Notes under the pieces: model-generated
What the model saw: the letters and a program-made list of their open reading frames with translations, nothing else
Told to the model about the DNA's origin: nothing
The model's database searches: none
Program-made: the position numbers and the translations under genes
Source of the DNA: Bryum argenteum
Taxonomy: Eukaryota > Streptophyta > Bryopsida > Bryales > Bryaceae
Direction: 5' to 3'
Assembly (NCBI GenBank): GCA_037043015.1
Contig: CM073322.1
Coordinates: 33,625,364 to 33,689,363, forward strand
DNA length: 64,000 nucleotides
In this document: positions 44,490-56,698 of the stretch, one piece after another
How the letters are laid out: the number at the start of each line of letters is the position of its first letter
How positions within the stretch are numbered: the stretch's first letter is position 1

Positions 44490-47400
44490 TCATTCTTCTT
44501 CGGAAGATTGGCCTAGGTCAGCATCAAAAGTCTCGTTGAGGTCGAGACTATCATCGTGCAAGACGTCATTTACAGTTATGACACGGCCTTCGCGTGATTG
44601 AATCTCCGGAGCCTCGCTCAGGGTTTCAGGTGTTTGAAGGCCAGGAAATATGTTGTCGCGCCCAATAGCAAAAAGTTGCCCGCCCGGTGAAGTCATCGTC
44701 CGTGGCAACTACTACGTTTCCCTCGAGGTTCCGTCCTTATCACAATTTTCCATCCGGGGTCACCTAAGCAATCGGCATAAAAAACCTGTTGTACATGGGA
44801 TGGAAAAGCGAATGAATCACGACCAAATGGTATGGTCCGTGAGAAATTAGCAATAGTGAACCCCCATTCATCTTTCTTCACCGTTGCGGAAGATCCCCTG
44901 TAATTCGCTCTGACCCATGTACCGATCAACACCACCTGTTTGACAATTCCGTAGTCCAGTTCTATAATCTCATCCAGGTGGCCTACATATTCCACGGCGG
45001 CCACGACAGGGTTGGAATCCCTCAAACCGAATCGGCATTCCCTCTCGAAAGTTGCCGCGATGCCTGAGTCACGGGTCTTAAGACTCAGTTCTGCACTCCG
45101 GACTCTGTACCGGTAGCCGTATGCATACAGGCTCCTGAATTTCTTTGCTGCTCTCGAAGGATACCTGGACAAAGCTTCCACGATCGGGTCAACCACGACA
45201 CTTGACCCCACGTCCTGCGATATTTTATCTCTTAGCCACCCTCCAAAAGGAGGAAGTTCTGCTAACTCCAAGGGGAAGTTTGGACGCCTGGATCCATCCC
45301 GGTGGTGGTGTCTTGACCGCCATCTTGAACGCTCGCCTCTCCTTGTTTCGACCAATGGGTGGTACGCTCTAAACATAATAGAAAATGACAAACGCATTTT
45401 GGAGGACGAAGGTGATGAGAGTATCAAGAAGCACAAAACGTAGAAGCGCATGCATCATGTCGGTGTGTCCATGCATCCGCATGAGAATGAGCAAGGGTTC
45501 AAAAATTCGATTTGGACATTCCATTGTGACTCAATTATTCATGTACCAAATATGATTGGGAAACCGGATCTTTCGTAGCCAGATGAGCACGGTCTGCAAA
45601 CTCACCGTCTATATGGCTCGATGACATCGACATTGTCAAGCACAAATGCGTGCATGTGTTCCTGAAGAATAGTATCCAGTTCCCTGCACTTTCCATTACC
45701 CTCGAGCACCAAGTCGGACATGACAGATCCTCCTCCTCGTCCCCGCCAGACGCTTTTTACAAAGGACTGTCGGTTCCCCAAGTACTCGGATGTGAAGCCG
45801 CATGCCTCCTCCATCTGGAATCCCTTCGCGATACATCCCTCTGGTTTGGCGTGGTTTCTCACGTAGCTTTTAAGAGTCTTGTAGTAACGTTCGAACGGGT
45901 ACATCCATCGGACGTGAACGGGGCCGCAGATGAAGAGTTCTTCTGCAAGGTGAATACAAAGGTGTATCATAATGTCGAAGAAGGACGGTGGGAGCTCTTT
46001 TTCAAGTAGACAGAGGGGGTTTTACAGCGGCTTCATGAACAATGTCTCTCTATCCTCCATGTTCACTGTCTTGGAGCATATTTTCTGGAACAACCTGCTC
46101 ACCCGAATAACGACGGAGGTCATGTGGCGGCAACCGGTTGACCTCATACAAATGGGCATGATGTCCTGTAATAGAACGTGAAAATCATGCGATTTCAGCC
46201 CAGATAGCTTCCCTTTAGTGATTTTTGAAACCAGGCTCCCTGAGTAATGAGAAGGCAATTTAAGGGATTTCAAGGCGTCGAGAATAATCGACGCAGTGCC
46301 TTTGAGAGCACATAAGGGGCGTCGGGGATAAACGCTCTTTGTGTTTGTCCAGGAACACGTCGGATCCATAGCTGAGGGCGGATTCCACGACGTTCCATAT
46401 CCAGTCGAGCATTTGGGGAGTCCTTTTCACCGAATAAAGTCTTCAAGAGGTTCTCCGCAACGTTCTTCTGAACGTGCATGACGTCGAGGAGATTGCGGAC
46501 GGGTAATTCCTGCGAAGACAGCAAATTGCCAACGAGTTAATACTTAATACAAATAAAAAAAAGAATCATCCGAAGTCACCGCAATAGCCGATGCGCCTCG
46601 AATTGCAACGTGTCCGATATGGAAAAGGTACTGCTCCAACATCTTGGCAAATGCAATTGTATCTAGATAGTCCCGTAATGTGACCCGATGAAGAAACGGG
46701 TTGAACTACTCAAATAAAAGATCAAAGTCTCAATGATCTCAAACAATATCCCGACCCGCTAAAACATGGATTCGAGCCTAAGTAACCCAAACAGAATTAC
46801 TCCATCTCTCTCGACAATCGCCGCCACCTCTACATGCAACTCCAAAGTGGAACAGTGAAAATAACCAAAAGTCACCCAAAAAATGCGAGCCTCTCTATTT
46901 ATCACAAAGAACCAAAAACGGCAACACAAAGCCAACCTCCACATGACACCAAATTATTTCCAACGCAAAAAAATTCCCGACAAACAGGGGATAGTCCTCA
47001 GAGATTTTGCCACCGATTCACAACCCGTTGCCCATTTCTCGTGAAATTTGAGACCAGGTCAGAACATCATCATCTACGGAAACCTCACTACCCGAATTTA
47101 ATATGAACTCTGTTCACAAGGCACGCATAGTCATTCTTCAAAGTTGATTACGAGTAAATACTTACGTTCCAATACGGGAGGGCGTACAAGATGCTGGCAC
47201 GCTTTACTCCGTGTGATTTAACCGGATCATCCTTCGAATCTTCGACTCCTCCGTTGCGTACCCAGTTTGTCCTCTCACGGCCTTGGTTGAATGTTACATT
47301 CCCATCTCTTCTCGCTGGATAAGAATCATGCTCTGGTTGATTATTGAAAGCCGCTCTTGCACGTCGAAAGCTATGGTTCTCCGGTAGAAATCGACGGTGT

Positions 47401-47700
47401 CCTAAGTAGACCATCTTCTTCAAGCGGGATGAGTGTTCGACCGTAGGTGTCACCTCCACATACGGGACAAAGCACGCACTTTTTCACAACATGACCGGCT
47501 ATGAGACCAAGTGCGGGAAAATCATGAACCGTCCATAGGAGCATGGCTCTTAGTGTGAATGCACGCCCTCCTGTCGGTTTGCTCATGTTTAAGGCGGGAA
47601 CTCCGTCCCACAAGAGTAGCAAGTCCTCACTAATGGTTTTAAAAACACGTCCACGATTAATGCAAGTTGGAGCCTTCGGGCCTGGAATTAGCAATGACAA
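44490..47700 (-). pseudogene. TNP2-type transposase (Transposase_21, DUF4218, DUF4216)
   Basis: Modules in transcription order on the minus strand. Transposase_21 part 1 (47371-47700): SLLIPGPKAPTC, LLLLWDGVP, FTLRAMLLWTVHDFPALGLI, then in another frame VYLGHRRFLPENHSFRRA (47148-47459). Part 2 (46270-46524): LPVRNLLDVMHVQKNVAENL, RRGIRPQLW. DUF4218 (45602-46369): KGKLSGLKSHDFHVLLQDIM and, in another frame, IHLCIHLAEELFICGPVHVR followed by WMYPFERYYKTLK. DUF4216 (44693-45451): DEWGFTIANFSRTIPFG, QQVFYADCLGDPGWKIVIRT. The order matches CACTA transposases, but frame changes and stops separate modules beyond what plausible introns explain in places, so the copy is decayed or needs several introns. 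It would catalyse excision and integration using the CACTA ends. Confidence 0.8.
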
Positions 47701-47865
47701 ATTAAGGAAGAATTTCTTTGTGCAGAGCCATCCAGGTAAATTATAAATAGCTAGGAGGATGATCCAAGTAGAATGCTTGGAGCTCGATTACCATGCGGAC
47801 GCACCCATCCGCTACCAAACCGAGGCGCAGACTTCTCTCAACATCTCGAAATTCGCAGTACATCC

Positions 47866-48330
47866 TCAAACTTCTTTCCACTGAACGAGTCGGAAATCGA
47901 CCTCATGATGTTGGAATCCATCAGAACTCCTTCGAAATGCTTGAAAGAATTTGCTACCTTTGGGACACCTATAAAGACGCTGCTGCCTTCTTGGGATTAT
48001 GGGAAAGTAGCGTGTGACAAAGACACGGAATTGACGTCGATCCAAGCTATGAAAACGAGGATGTTGACATCGCGGGTGCTCGGTGAGGTGTCCATTCGTT
48101 TCACCTTCATACAAAACGCCCATTCGGACATGTGTCAATTCTCTCGTCCTCCAGACCGACCTGCGCGATCATGCATTTCAACTCGTATGTTGTCCGGGCG
48201 ATACAATTGTTTCGTGGCAAGAGCGTCCCGGCCGCAGTCGCTCAAGAGGCGAGAGGAAGGTGTCCGACACTCCAAAAACGGTGGCCAGAGTCATCACCAC
48301 AATACCACTCTGCATCCTCGTCTCTGAAGA
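47866..48330 (-). pseudogene. upstream transposase remnants
   Basis: Short frames upstream of the transposase core (for example VLYEGETNGHLTEHPRCQ) fit the poorly conserved region before Transposase_21. No intact frame exceeds about 90 codons. Confidence 0.35.
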
Positions 48331-48339
48331 ACCTTCATA

Positions 48340-49750
48340 TAGCGGTTGTGAGCCCTAATCCCGGTTGCCCGGTTTTAAGGTCACAAGTTGGGTCGAGATG
48401 GTGGGGTGCAACCTAAGTAGTAGCCTTCCAAGCAACGGACTCCAATTTCATTCAATCAATCAAGCAATCAATTTCATTCAATCAATCAAGCAATCAATTT
48501 CATTCAATCAAGCAAAAGAGAACCATTCATGCAATGAACTCACCACAATCATCACCACATCAAACAAAGCAACCACACATGTTTTTGGGCAATTAAGTTG
48601 CCATTTCCAAGATAATGTTATGTCTAGTATCTAAGATACTACAAATCTACATTGCATAGAAGAAAACACACAAGGAAAAAATATAACAAGGAAGGAGGAG
48701 CATCTCCCTCCTTAAAAGAGCTGTCGTCACCAGTAGGGTCTCCTTGGTAGAATAGTGATTTCTCCCTCGTCCTTGCTTCAATGAGAGCGCGCCTAGTCTT
48801 GTTGGAAAGGAGACTCGACGACGCTTCCAGATCTCTAAGTCACGCCTCCCAATTCTTTGTAAATCGTGAGATCTCGTCCTTCAAAGTCGGCCCTCCAACT
48901 CTGCCGTCGCCAGTAGGGTCTCCTTGGTAGAATCACGATTTCTCCCTCGTCCTTGCTTCAATGAGGGCGCGCCTAGTCTTGTTGGAAAGGAGACTCGACG
49001 ACGCTTCCAGATCTCTAAGTCACGCCTCCCAATTCTTTGTAAATCGTGAAATCTTGTCCTTCAAAGTCGACTCTCCAACTGCGCCGCCTCCTACCTCACA
49101 AACTCACGCCAAATCTCTCAAATCTTCAACAACAACATTCCAACAACAATCAATCACCAAACTAAACCTAGATTGAACATTTTTTTCTCTACACCTCCTT
49201 CCTAACTTTTTTTTCTCTCCACACACACCTGACTCCTCCTCTAACTGCTTTGCACAGGTGATGGAAACCTCTAAAAGCTTCATTCATCGCAAGGATGATT
49301 TTTCATCCGTTAGTTTCCATCCATCCACCCTTCTTCTAGCCCCTTTCACACTCCTAACTCCCTAACCTAAACCACGCCAATTACTACTCCTACAAGTCTA
49401 GATTAGCAAGATAGACTCTGGGAGATCCACTACCACCGCATTTGAATAGGTCAAATACCAAGCCTCACAAATACATAAAACTTAGGATAACCGAATACGG
49501 AAATAAGAGAAATTGGAATTTACCCAACTCTCCTAAACACCCCCAATTCTAACTATGAATTATTAACTACTTCAATTATTCAAGACCTAAAGCAAATACA
49601 CAAGAATCCCAAAACACTTTAATCCCAACTAACATATGTTGGGTTTTTAGACTAAATGGGTAATACGCATGTTTAATCACTACATAATATGTATATTTGG
49701 TCAAAACCTTGCGATAAGGTTTTTCCCGCGAAGAAGTGAACCATCTCGGC
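48340..49750. other. non-coding insert-like block within the CACTA element
   Basis: The coding remnants stop at about 48330 and resume near 49768. In between is A/C-rich DNA with three copies of an ATTTCATTCAATCAATCAAG unit (48448-48510) and a 180-bp tandem duplication (48721-48900, 48901-49080). This may be a nested insertion or a large intron. GCGGTT occurs at both margins (about 48342 and 49750), but I cannot prove it is a target duplication. Confidence 0.4.
48721..49080. repeat. 180-bp tandem duplication
   Basis: The two units are nearly identical over their full length (CCAGTAGGGTCTCCTTGGTA, GGAGACTCGACGACGCTTCC in both), so the duplication is recent. Confidence 0.9.
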
Positions 49751-49767
49751 GGTTCACGTGTTCAATC

Positions 49768-51043
49768 TTACTTCTGCATAATGTTGTCGAAATCTACCTC
49801 GTCATTCCCAGCGAAATCCTCCTCTTCATGTATGAAGTCGAGTCCACCGACGCCACGACCGCCACTTTCACGTTCTAACAAATCCATGCCTGCCGTATCG
49901 TCGTATGCCAAGTTTTGAACCCTCATCATATCCTCTTCGGGCGGGGACGAGTGCCTTTCGCTTTCGAGTCCGATTACTGTTTCTTCCTCATTGTTGCCGT
50001 GGTCGAGGCTTCGACCGGCCGTGAAAGAGGCCGCCCCTCGACGGACTACTGAAGACAAGAATAAATTTGGATTTGATCGAATGATGTAATTAGTGAACTC
50101 ATCTCGAACCCGCACTCCTTGGAATAAACTATGCATATTCTACGTTTCCGCATATGTTGGCACATTCTGCACTTTGGCGTGACACGACACGGAAAATAGG
50201 GTTACAGAAATAAGACGGGTGGCAAGTAATTCACGGGAAGGAATCGCAATTACCAAGATGCGGGATGGAGAAGGAAGTTGTCGCGGCCATATCTCCGATG
50301 GTGATTCGAGATCGTGGAGGGCTTCCGAATACGAGCTCCTTACATCATCGCGGCACGCATGGATACTCGAGAGTCCCATGCGCCTTGCTATGCTCCGCTC
50401 AATGTGGAAGGCGGGCTCAAGCCGCCTATGCCGCATGGTTCTTGTTCACGCAAGTCGATCAAAGGTTTAGGGTCTCGGTGTATAGTTCCTTCCAATTCAC
50501 CTCCGGATGAAACGTAACTGCGTAGAAGAGGACAACATCGAACTAGCCAACCAAGTTTGTGCACATTGTGAAAAACGAGTTGAAAAGCAAAATTCGTGGA
50601 CCATTTCAAGGAACGTAAGAGTCGGTCACCGCTATTTAATTTCCACTTGTCGATTTGAGTCGACAAAGAAAGAATTCTCCTCACGGGTAGAGGTCGAGAA
50701 GCATGGCTTCAATCTCGTAGTCAAATTTTGTGATGATGGCAGTGTCGCGGATGAACGGCCGGAAGTCTCGGCAGGTGCACCCGAGTTTCTCGTAAGCAAG
50801 AATTTCCCTTGTTCTCTCTCCAAAATCAATCTTACTCTCCATAGCACCCGCTCTAATGTGTTCTAAGAAGATCAAACATACAACATGCCCCTTGCTCCAA
50901 ACATGCCCCACGTCGTAACTCTTGGTAGCCATCTCTTCAGAGTTGGATTTCCTCCACCAGCAAGGGTTCAATATGGAACAGGGAATCCGTAGGCCACTAC
51001 CACCAGCATCGTGGGAGTTCTCGCCGGAGCCTCGATTCAGCAT
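49768..51043 (-). pseudogene. 5' part of the TNP2-type gene
   Basis: Minus-strand frames 50681..51043, 50388..50684, 50140..50436 and 49768..50136 read in tandem but in different frames. The last is acidic (SLDHGNNEEETVIGLESE, DFDNIMQK), like the N-terminal linker of CACTA transposases. I could not find a clear transposase-associated-domain signature, so the assignment rests on position and strand. Confidence 0.35.
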
Positions 51044-51975
51044 GCCAAAGGCTATGAAGTGAACCGAGCAGAGGTTGGACTAGGCCGTATATCACTGTGC
51101 GAATCATTAGTTAGAATGATTTATTTTATGTTCAACCCGTTGTTCTCTTAGTAACTCCAATGTCCTGATAACGTGCATCTGTGGTCGCTGTAATTCCCTT
51201 TAGGTTATTGAAGGACGCACCTTAGCAGGTACAACTGTTCATGGTGGGAATTATTACATTGATGATGCATTGGATGGTGGTATGTGCATGACACTGTTCA
51301 CGCTATGGTCCTTCGAGGACGGAATTAGTACACATTTAATACCAATTATGTGCATTCATTCGCCAACAGTATTTCGTACAGTGATGATCAAGACAATTAA
51401 TAATTGACAGCGCTCCATGAATTAGGAATACGTCAGATGACTACAGTGACCCTCCACGGCTGCTTCACAGCCTCCACTGTGGTTCTTCCTTTGTCAGGGT
51501 TTCCATGTCCCCTCTTTCTCACCTGCGTCATTGCATGAGTTCACCTTCGTCTCTCATCGTCTCCTTCTTCCCCCATACGTCTGATCTTCATCACCAAACG
51601 ATGCATCTATCCCTTGGATAATTGGTGGAACCCGATTTACGACAGAGCGGTCGCTGATATCGTGCATTGGCGGATTCAGTCACCACCTTTCCGCATCGCT
51701 CGCCAAATCTTGCCGCCGCATTTTCTCTAGTCGTTTCGCTTTCGCTGTACTTTCACAAGAACTATATCTCTCAATTATAGCAAATGCCTTTTGCTATTTG
51801 ATACGACTCATTATTTTTGCATGTGAATCTTGCGGTCTACATACACACATAGCATACAGGTGGTTGGGGGATTGTGTGATTGTTGGGCGCACCAAAGTCT
51901 GATCTCCCTTGCACTTCCTCGGAAGTATCTTTTATCTCGAAACTCTACCCCAATTCACGCAAAGATCTCTTTAGC

Positions 51976-52293
51976 ATGGCTCCGTTGGCGAGGTTGAAGA
52001 GAGGCCCCGAGCAATGGGCGAGAAAAAGGAAGGGATTCCTCTGCAAAGATCCGCACTGCGCCAAGACAATGCAGTGCTTCCGGTCCCTCTCCGAATCGGC
52101 CGCAGAGGATGGCACCTCTTCATATGGTGACCACGACGCGCATAACGAAGAAGCTTCCACCCCGGCGGACCCGTGCTCGGAGGTAATTGCCGAGCACGCA
52201 GATCATCGGCGCGTTCATCTTCATCTCGTGTCGACGCTCTCCTGCGTCGACCAAACCCCTAAAGTCTCCATTCTCTCTACCCACACGAAGGAG
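51976..52293 (+). pseudogene. possible first exon of the plus-strand CACTA gene
   Basis: A frame starting MAPLARLKRGPEQWARKRKG with a Cys pair (CKDPHCAKTMQC) lies at the centre of the element, divergent from the transposase. It ends near a donor-like AAGGAG|GTTAGT. No family recognised. Confidence 0.3.
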
Positions 52294-53599
52294 GTTAGTA
52301 TCCCCAACCATCTTGCTACTTTCCGATCACCAGTATGGGCTTAATGCGAAACGTTGCCAACACATCTTAGGCTCGTCTCGATCGTCTCTCATGATTTTAT
52401 TTTTTTGGTGTGGAAACTTCAATTTCATGAACATGATAGTCTACAATATAATTGACAACTTAATGCGGACATTGTCCGATAGAGTTGCCTTACCGAAAGC
52501 GATTGTTGCAACTTCTTAGTGTCGTTGATGACCAATTTATCTTAAGTAACTTCTACAATATGTGCTTTTCGATATAATCAAGTGATCAATGGATGCTCAG
52601 AGATCCAGCGCGATGCAAAGATTGGAGAGAGAGAACTATCCGGATGAACTGAGGGATCCGCTGCCTGATTTTTATAGCAACAAACCCAACCTTATTTTAC
52701 AAGGCAGAGGAGGCCGCTCACCCTCCTCTCGTAGGGCGAGAGACGAAACGAGACGCCAGGCACAGAGAAGTCGGGACCTTGAAGCATGTAACTACATCGT
52801 TTCAGGGCCAGACGATAGAAGCCGAGTCGCCGGAGAGAGAAGATAATGATAGCCGCAAACGCCGTGCATATGACACTCTCTCACCACACTCGTCTGACGA
52901 TTTTTCGGAGGTCATCTCCTTCACCTTTACGCCTTCTTTGTGTACACTTTGTTGATTTCTCACCTTCTAGCATGTAGACGTTGTTGCTCCACTCATCTAA
53001 ATTAATAATCAAATTCGTATGTTTCATATACTCGTTGTCTTACTTGACATGAGGCAACCACATGCGGGGACGCGCAGCGTGCATGGCGTCACCGCCGTCG
53101 TTCGAGGGGCATTCATACTCATCCGCATCACCAGGTAGTGACTATCGTGGAGATGGACATAGGGGAAAGCGTGCGGACCATAGTGACATCGGGAGATGAG
53201 ACAGAGACAGTCGTGCACGTTACGAGGACGCAGAACCCAGCCGACATCACCACCACTCAAGTTGTAGGCACAAGACACATCATCAAAACGTCACGGAGTC
53301 ATCACCGTTCAAACTCTCTCGGTACTCCTCCTCCTACGCGTTTGGAAGTCTTGTCCGGGTTCCCCGTTAGCTCCCGAGGTGACTCAGTACAAGTGAGGAA
53401 AGAGGGTGGTCCTCTCGAGCACCCCTAAACGTGCCAAACAAATAAGTGACGTCGAGAGGAGGAAGAGCCGCCTTCCTACGAGCCTTTCTCTAAACCGAGA
53501 GAGTGTTCTCCGTCGAAATGAGAAGGGAACGGGCGATGGAGCGGGAAGAGGATGCGCAACGCCGGAGTCTTGTGGGAAGAAACCATATCTCATTCATGT

Positions 53600-54370
53600 G
53601 AACTCGGGAGGGTCAAGCGTATGGACTCGGTGTCTCCGTTTGGAATGACGCACTCTCAAAAGTGGTGAGAGGTCTCGATCCATCATACATTGACATAAGA
53701 CAGCAACCGTGCCATCTGATGGACACTCTCTTGAAGCGGTTGGACGAAGAATTTGACTACAACGACACGGTAAACTCCTCTTGGTTAAGAAAACGCATAG
53801 GCAACGCACTCTCTTCGTACAGACACGAATTGATGAAGATGATCCAAGCCAAGGAAACAAGGCCTCCCCGGTCTTGGAATCGGTATGGGAGAAGCTCGTG
53901 AAGATGTCCGAATCGGAGAAGTACAAGCGGAAGTCGAGGCAATGCGGTATGCGACCTCGCCGTAGGAGTTACGGTCGCACCGCCCCATTGGCGAAGTCGG
54001 CATCATAGAGAGACTTTGCAAAATGCGGGGCGCTCCCGACTCGGGATGAAATCAAGGTCGAGATGCGGCATGATAAAGGATACGGCGGCCGCAAAAAAAG
54101 CTACCCCCACGCGATTCGTCGGAACCTCAACCAGGAAGTGGAGGCGAGTCACTCTGCGAGCCACTTCCGGGAAGAAGCCTACTCACATCCGGCTTCTCCC
54201 GACTCTGCCCCAATTCCACCCGACATCCGCACCGCACCGCATCCGAAGGTGAAGCCGTTCACAACGTCTCTCGCACTAGTGCTACCCAAACTCCTTCCTC
54301 GGGTGACGTATTTGGGAGTACATCCGTCCCGAACCCGCTTGTCACTATTCTTCTTCGAAACAAATTGACG
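53600..54370 (+). pseudogene. TNPA / plant transposase_24-like remnant
   Basis: Broken frames together read VWNDALSKVVRGLDPSYID, LVKMSESEKYKRKSRQ, RRSYGRTAPL and KVEMRHDKGYGGRKKSYPHA, resembling the second CACTA protein (Ptta/En/Spm, TNPA type: a W..LV...K.KS+ block and a basic Tyr/Gly segment). At least two frame changes lie within it (near 53880 and 54040). TNPA-type proteins bind sub-terminal repeats. Confidence 0.45.
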
Positions 54371-55812
54371 AAATATTGAATTCCATCTCGGTGACACAAA
54401 TGATGGGCTAAACATTGTTGAGACCACAAATGCCGCAAATCGCCGAACATGCAGGGGAGATCTACTTCTGCAGCCCCTCCTCCTCGCGTTGATGTGTCAC
54501 TTGTGAATGAAAGTGAGCCCCAGCGTTTGCACTCATTAAGCGGCCGCGAAGAAACAACAGAGGACTTAAACCTCGACGCATCTCAATTTGACCAGGTCAG
54601 TTATACCACAGGGCTACAGGTATCCACACCATGCCAGTTGCCACAATCTCATGCACCTCTTTAACATGGACGTCAGTACATGCAACTTTGAGTTGTATAT
54701 ATGTGAGGTCTCCGAGGTCACGCCATCCAGTGCACGTCCCCCGCATACTCGTACATAGTTTAGTTGTAGTACCATTTCGTTACGAAATCTAATGGAATTG
54801 ATTACTCCATATTCACTGCAAGGGTAGTTATACTTTATCATGTATTCGTGCATTTGTTACATCTGTCCCTTTGTGCATTAGATGTAATTTTTTCCAATAC
54901 TCTAACACACTAGCTCTCCCGACCCGATCACGCAGCGCTCTGTGAACGTCCCCGAATCACAAGATGCAGAAGACCGCCCAGTCAGGCAGGGCGCAACAAA
55001 GCCGGCACTTGCAACTCGTAAGTCCACTCGGAATTCTAAAAAGAAGATTAGAATCGATTCAGGTACGTTGACGTGGTCCATAAACTTGAATCCCTTCACT
55101 TACATCTCCTTTTTTTCCTTCGACATCCACATGAGATGTTGACATATGGCCGTTCCGTGCATCCCGTTCTTTCCCTCCAGTAATGTGAAGACAGGAGGTG
55201 AAAAGGCAAAGTCTAGATCCGCGTTCTTTTTTTGATGAATACGAAAGGGCTCTTACCGATAGAAGACTGCTCCAATTTTGGCGTGCTAATCAAATCCGTC
55301 TCGTTCGGAGGAGCTGCACGTGAGACACCGCCGCATGCAATAGCTCTGTAGCGTTAGAACAGCTACAGTGCAACATTGTATCATGTGTGCGGCCCCTCAT
55401 GTGTACTTGTTGTTTTTGTATGTTTCCCTTCAGTTCAGGCAGCTACAGCTACAGATTTCCGACACAATGTTTTTAAGTGTAAACTTGACATTTTAATACA
55501 TCATGTAATCCACCATCCCGTCACTCTTGTTGACGTCGGTTTCTTTCATGTCATCGAATTGGTCGGTATTCACATACTTTAATGTAGTGATGTCTTCACG
55601 ATGGTTCCATATCTCTGGGAAATGTTCATGTATCGTCCACACGTGTCCAGCATTCATATCTTGTCGGTAGAGAGAATTAAATGCAACCCCGTCCTAAACT
55701 TACCGACACCATTGCACACGCACTCAGCCCCTCTCCGACACCATCCCGACCCTGCACGTACTCGGCCCCCATTCATACCCTACACATATCCTAAACCCAC
55801 TCCTCATGTTCA

Positions 55813-55925
55813 CATACCCGGCGGCCATCAACCCCCTCGCAATACCCGGCGGCCATCAACACCCTCGCGATACCCGGCGGCCGTCAACCCGGTCTACACC
55901 CGGCGTACATCAACCCTCGCCCAGG
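55813..55925. repeat. GC-rich ~27-bp repeats near the CACTA right end
   Basis: ACCCGGCGGCCATCAACNCCC occurs three times, with a fourth diverged copy, within 300 bp of the right terminus, where transposase-binding sub-terminal repeats are expected. Confidence 0.7.
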
Positions 55926-56112
55926 TCCGTGACGTGGAGCACGGCTCACAGCGTGGATGATTGTCCGACGTGTCGCCGCAGTCCCTTGTCCTGCTGGGAT
56001 CAACACAGTTCTCTTCAGCGTGTCCTAATCAACATGTCCGAATCTACAGAGTTCCCCAAGACAATTCTCTTCCTCGCTAGTTGATTAGAGCCCGATTTTT
56101 CTAGTAGTGCTA

Positions 56113-56698
56113 GTGGAGAAGGAGTTGTGGTGAACCAGCTAGAGCATTTCTCTGTCTAGCTCTCGATGACCTTCTTGTGCTAGTGCATGATACTTATTCA
56201 AAACACCATGTACAAGGCTATATACTACAGCTAGACAAATGGGATTCTTGATTTTACACTCAAAAAGTATACTAGTATGTCACTTGAATTTGACTTTCGT
56301 GGATCTAAGCAGTACATCAAGGAGATCACTGTTGGTTGTATGTATCTCATTAGAAATCCATTGAGGAATTCCACGAGCAGGTTCTCGACTTTCAAAAGTC
56401 TAGAATTGGTTAAGTTTGTCGGAGAGCTACTTCGTAGGAAGTACTTCGAAGATAGATTCTATGTATGTTCCAATACCTGAGAATATTGTGGGCATAATAT
56501 CACCAGAAGGTCGAACAGAAATTCCAATCACACCAACCTTGAAAGAAGTTTGGCGTTTTATTTCTTCTGAAGCATGTGCTTTTATTGTGGAACTAAAGAA
56601 TATTTTCATGTGGCCGTTTCTAGTACTATTTCTTTTTTGTTTTATAGACGATATGCATTTGAAAAAGATAGTCTGACATCTTGAGACTCTCATATCAG
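56113..56698. other. right-hand part of the disrupted intron
   Basis: Between the CACTA end and the trihelix exon. The reading frame of the exon is closed upstream without an ATG. A 67-codon frame (56277..56480) has no motif. A pyrimidine-containing acceptor CATATCAG ends the stretch. Confidence 0.45.

Larger units (their letters stand above)
43198..56109 (-). mobile_element. 12.9-kb CACTA (En/Spm) transposon, complete ends
   Basis: Left end CACTACTAGAAAAA (43198) and right end TTTTTCTAGTAGTG (to 56109) are perfect 14-bp inverted repeats of the classic CACTA type. The 3-bp target duplication CTA is present on both sides (43195-43197 and 56110-56112). Sub-terminal GTGTTG/CAACA motifs follow the left end, and GC-rich 27-bp repeats precede the right end. 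Inside, decayed TNP2-transposase modules lie on the minus strand and a second decayed ORF set on the plus strand, diverging from about 51.2-51.9 kb. Intact ends suggest it could still be moved in trans. Confidence 0.88.
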
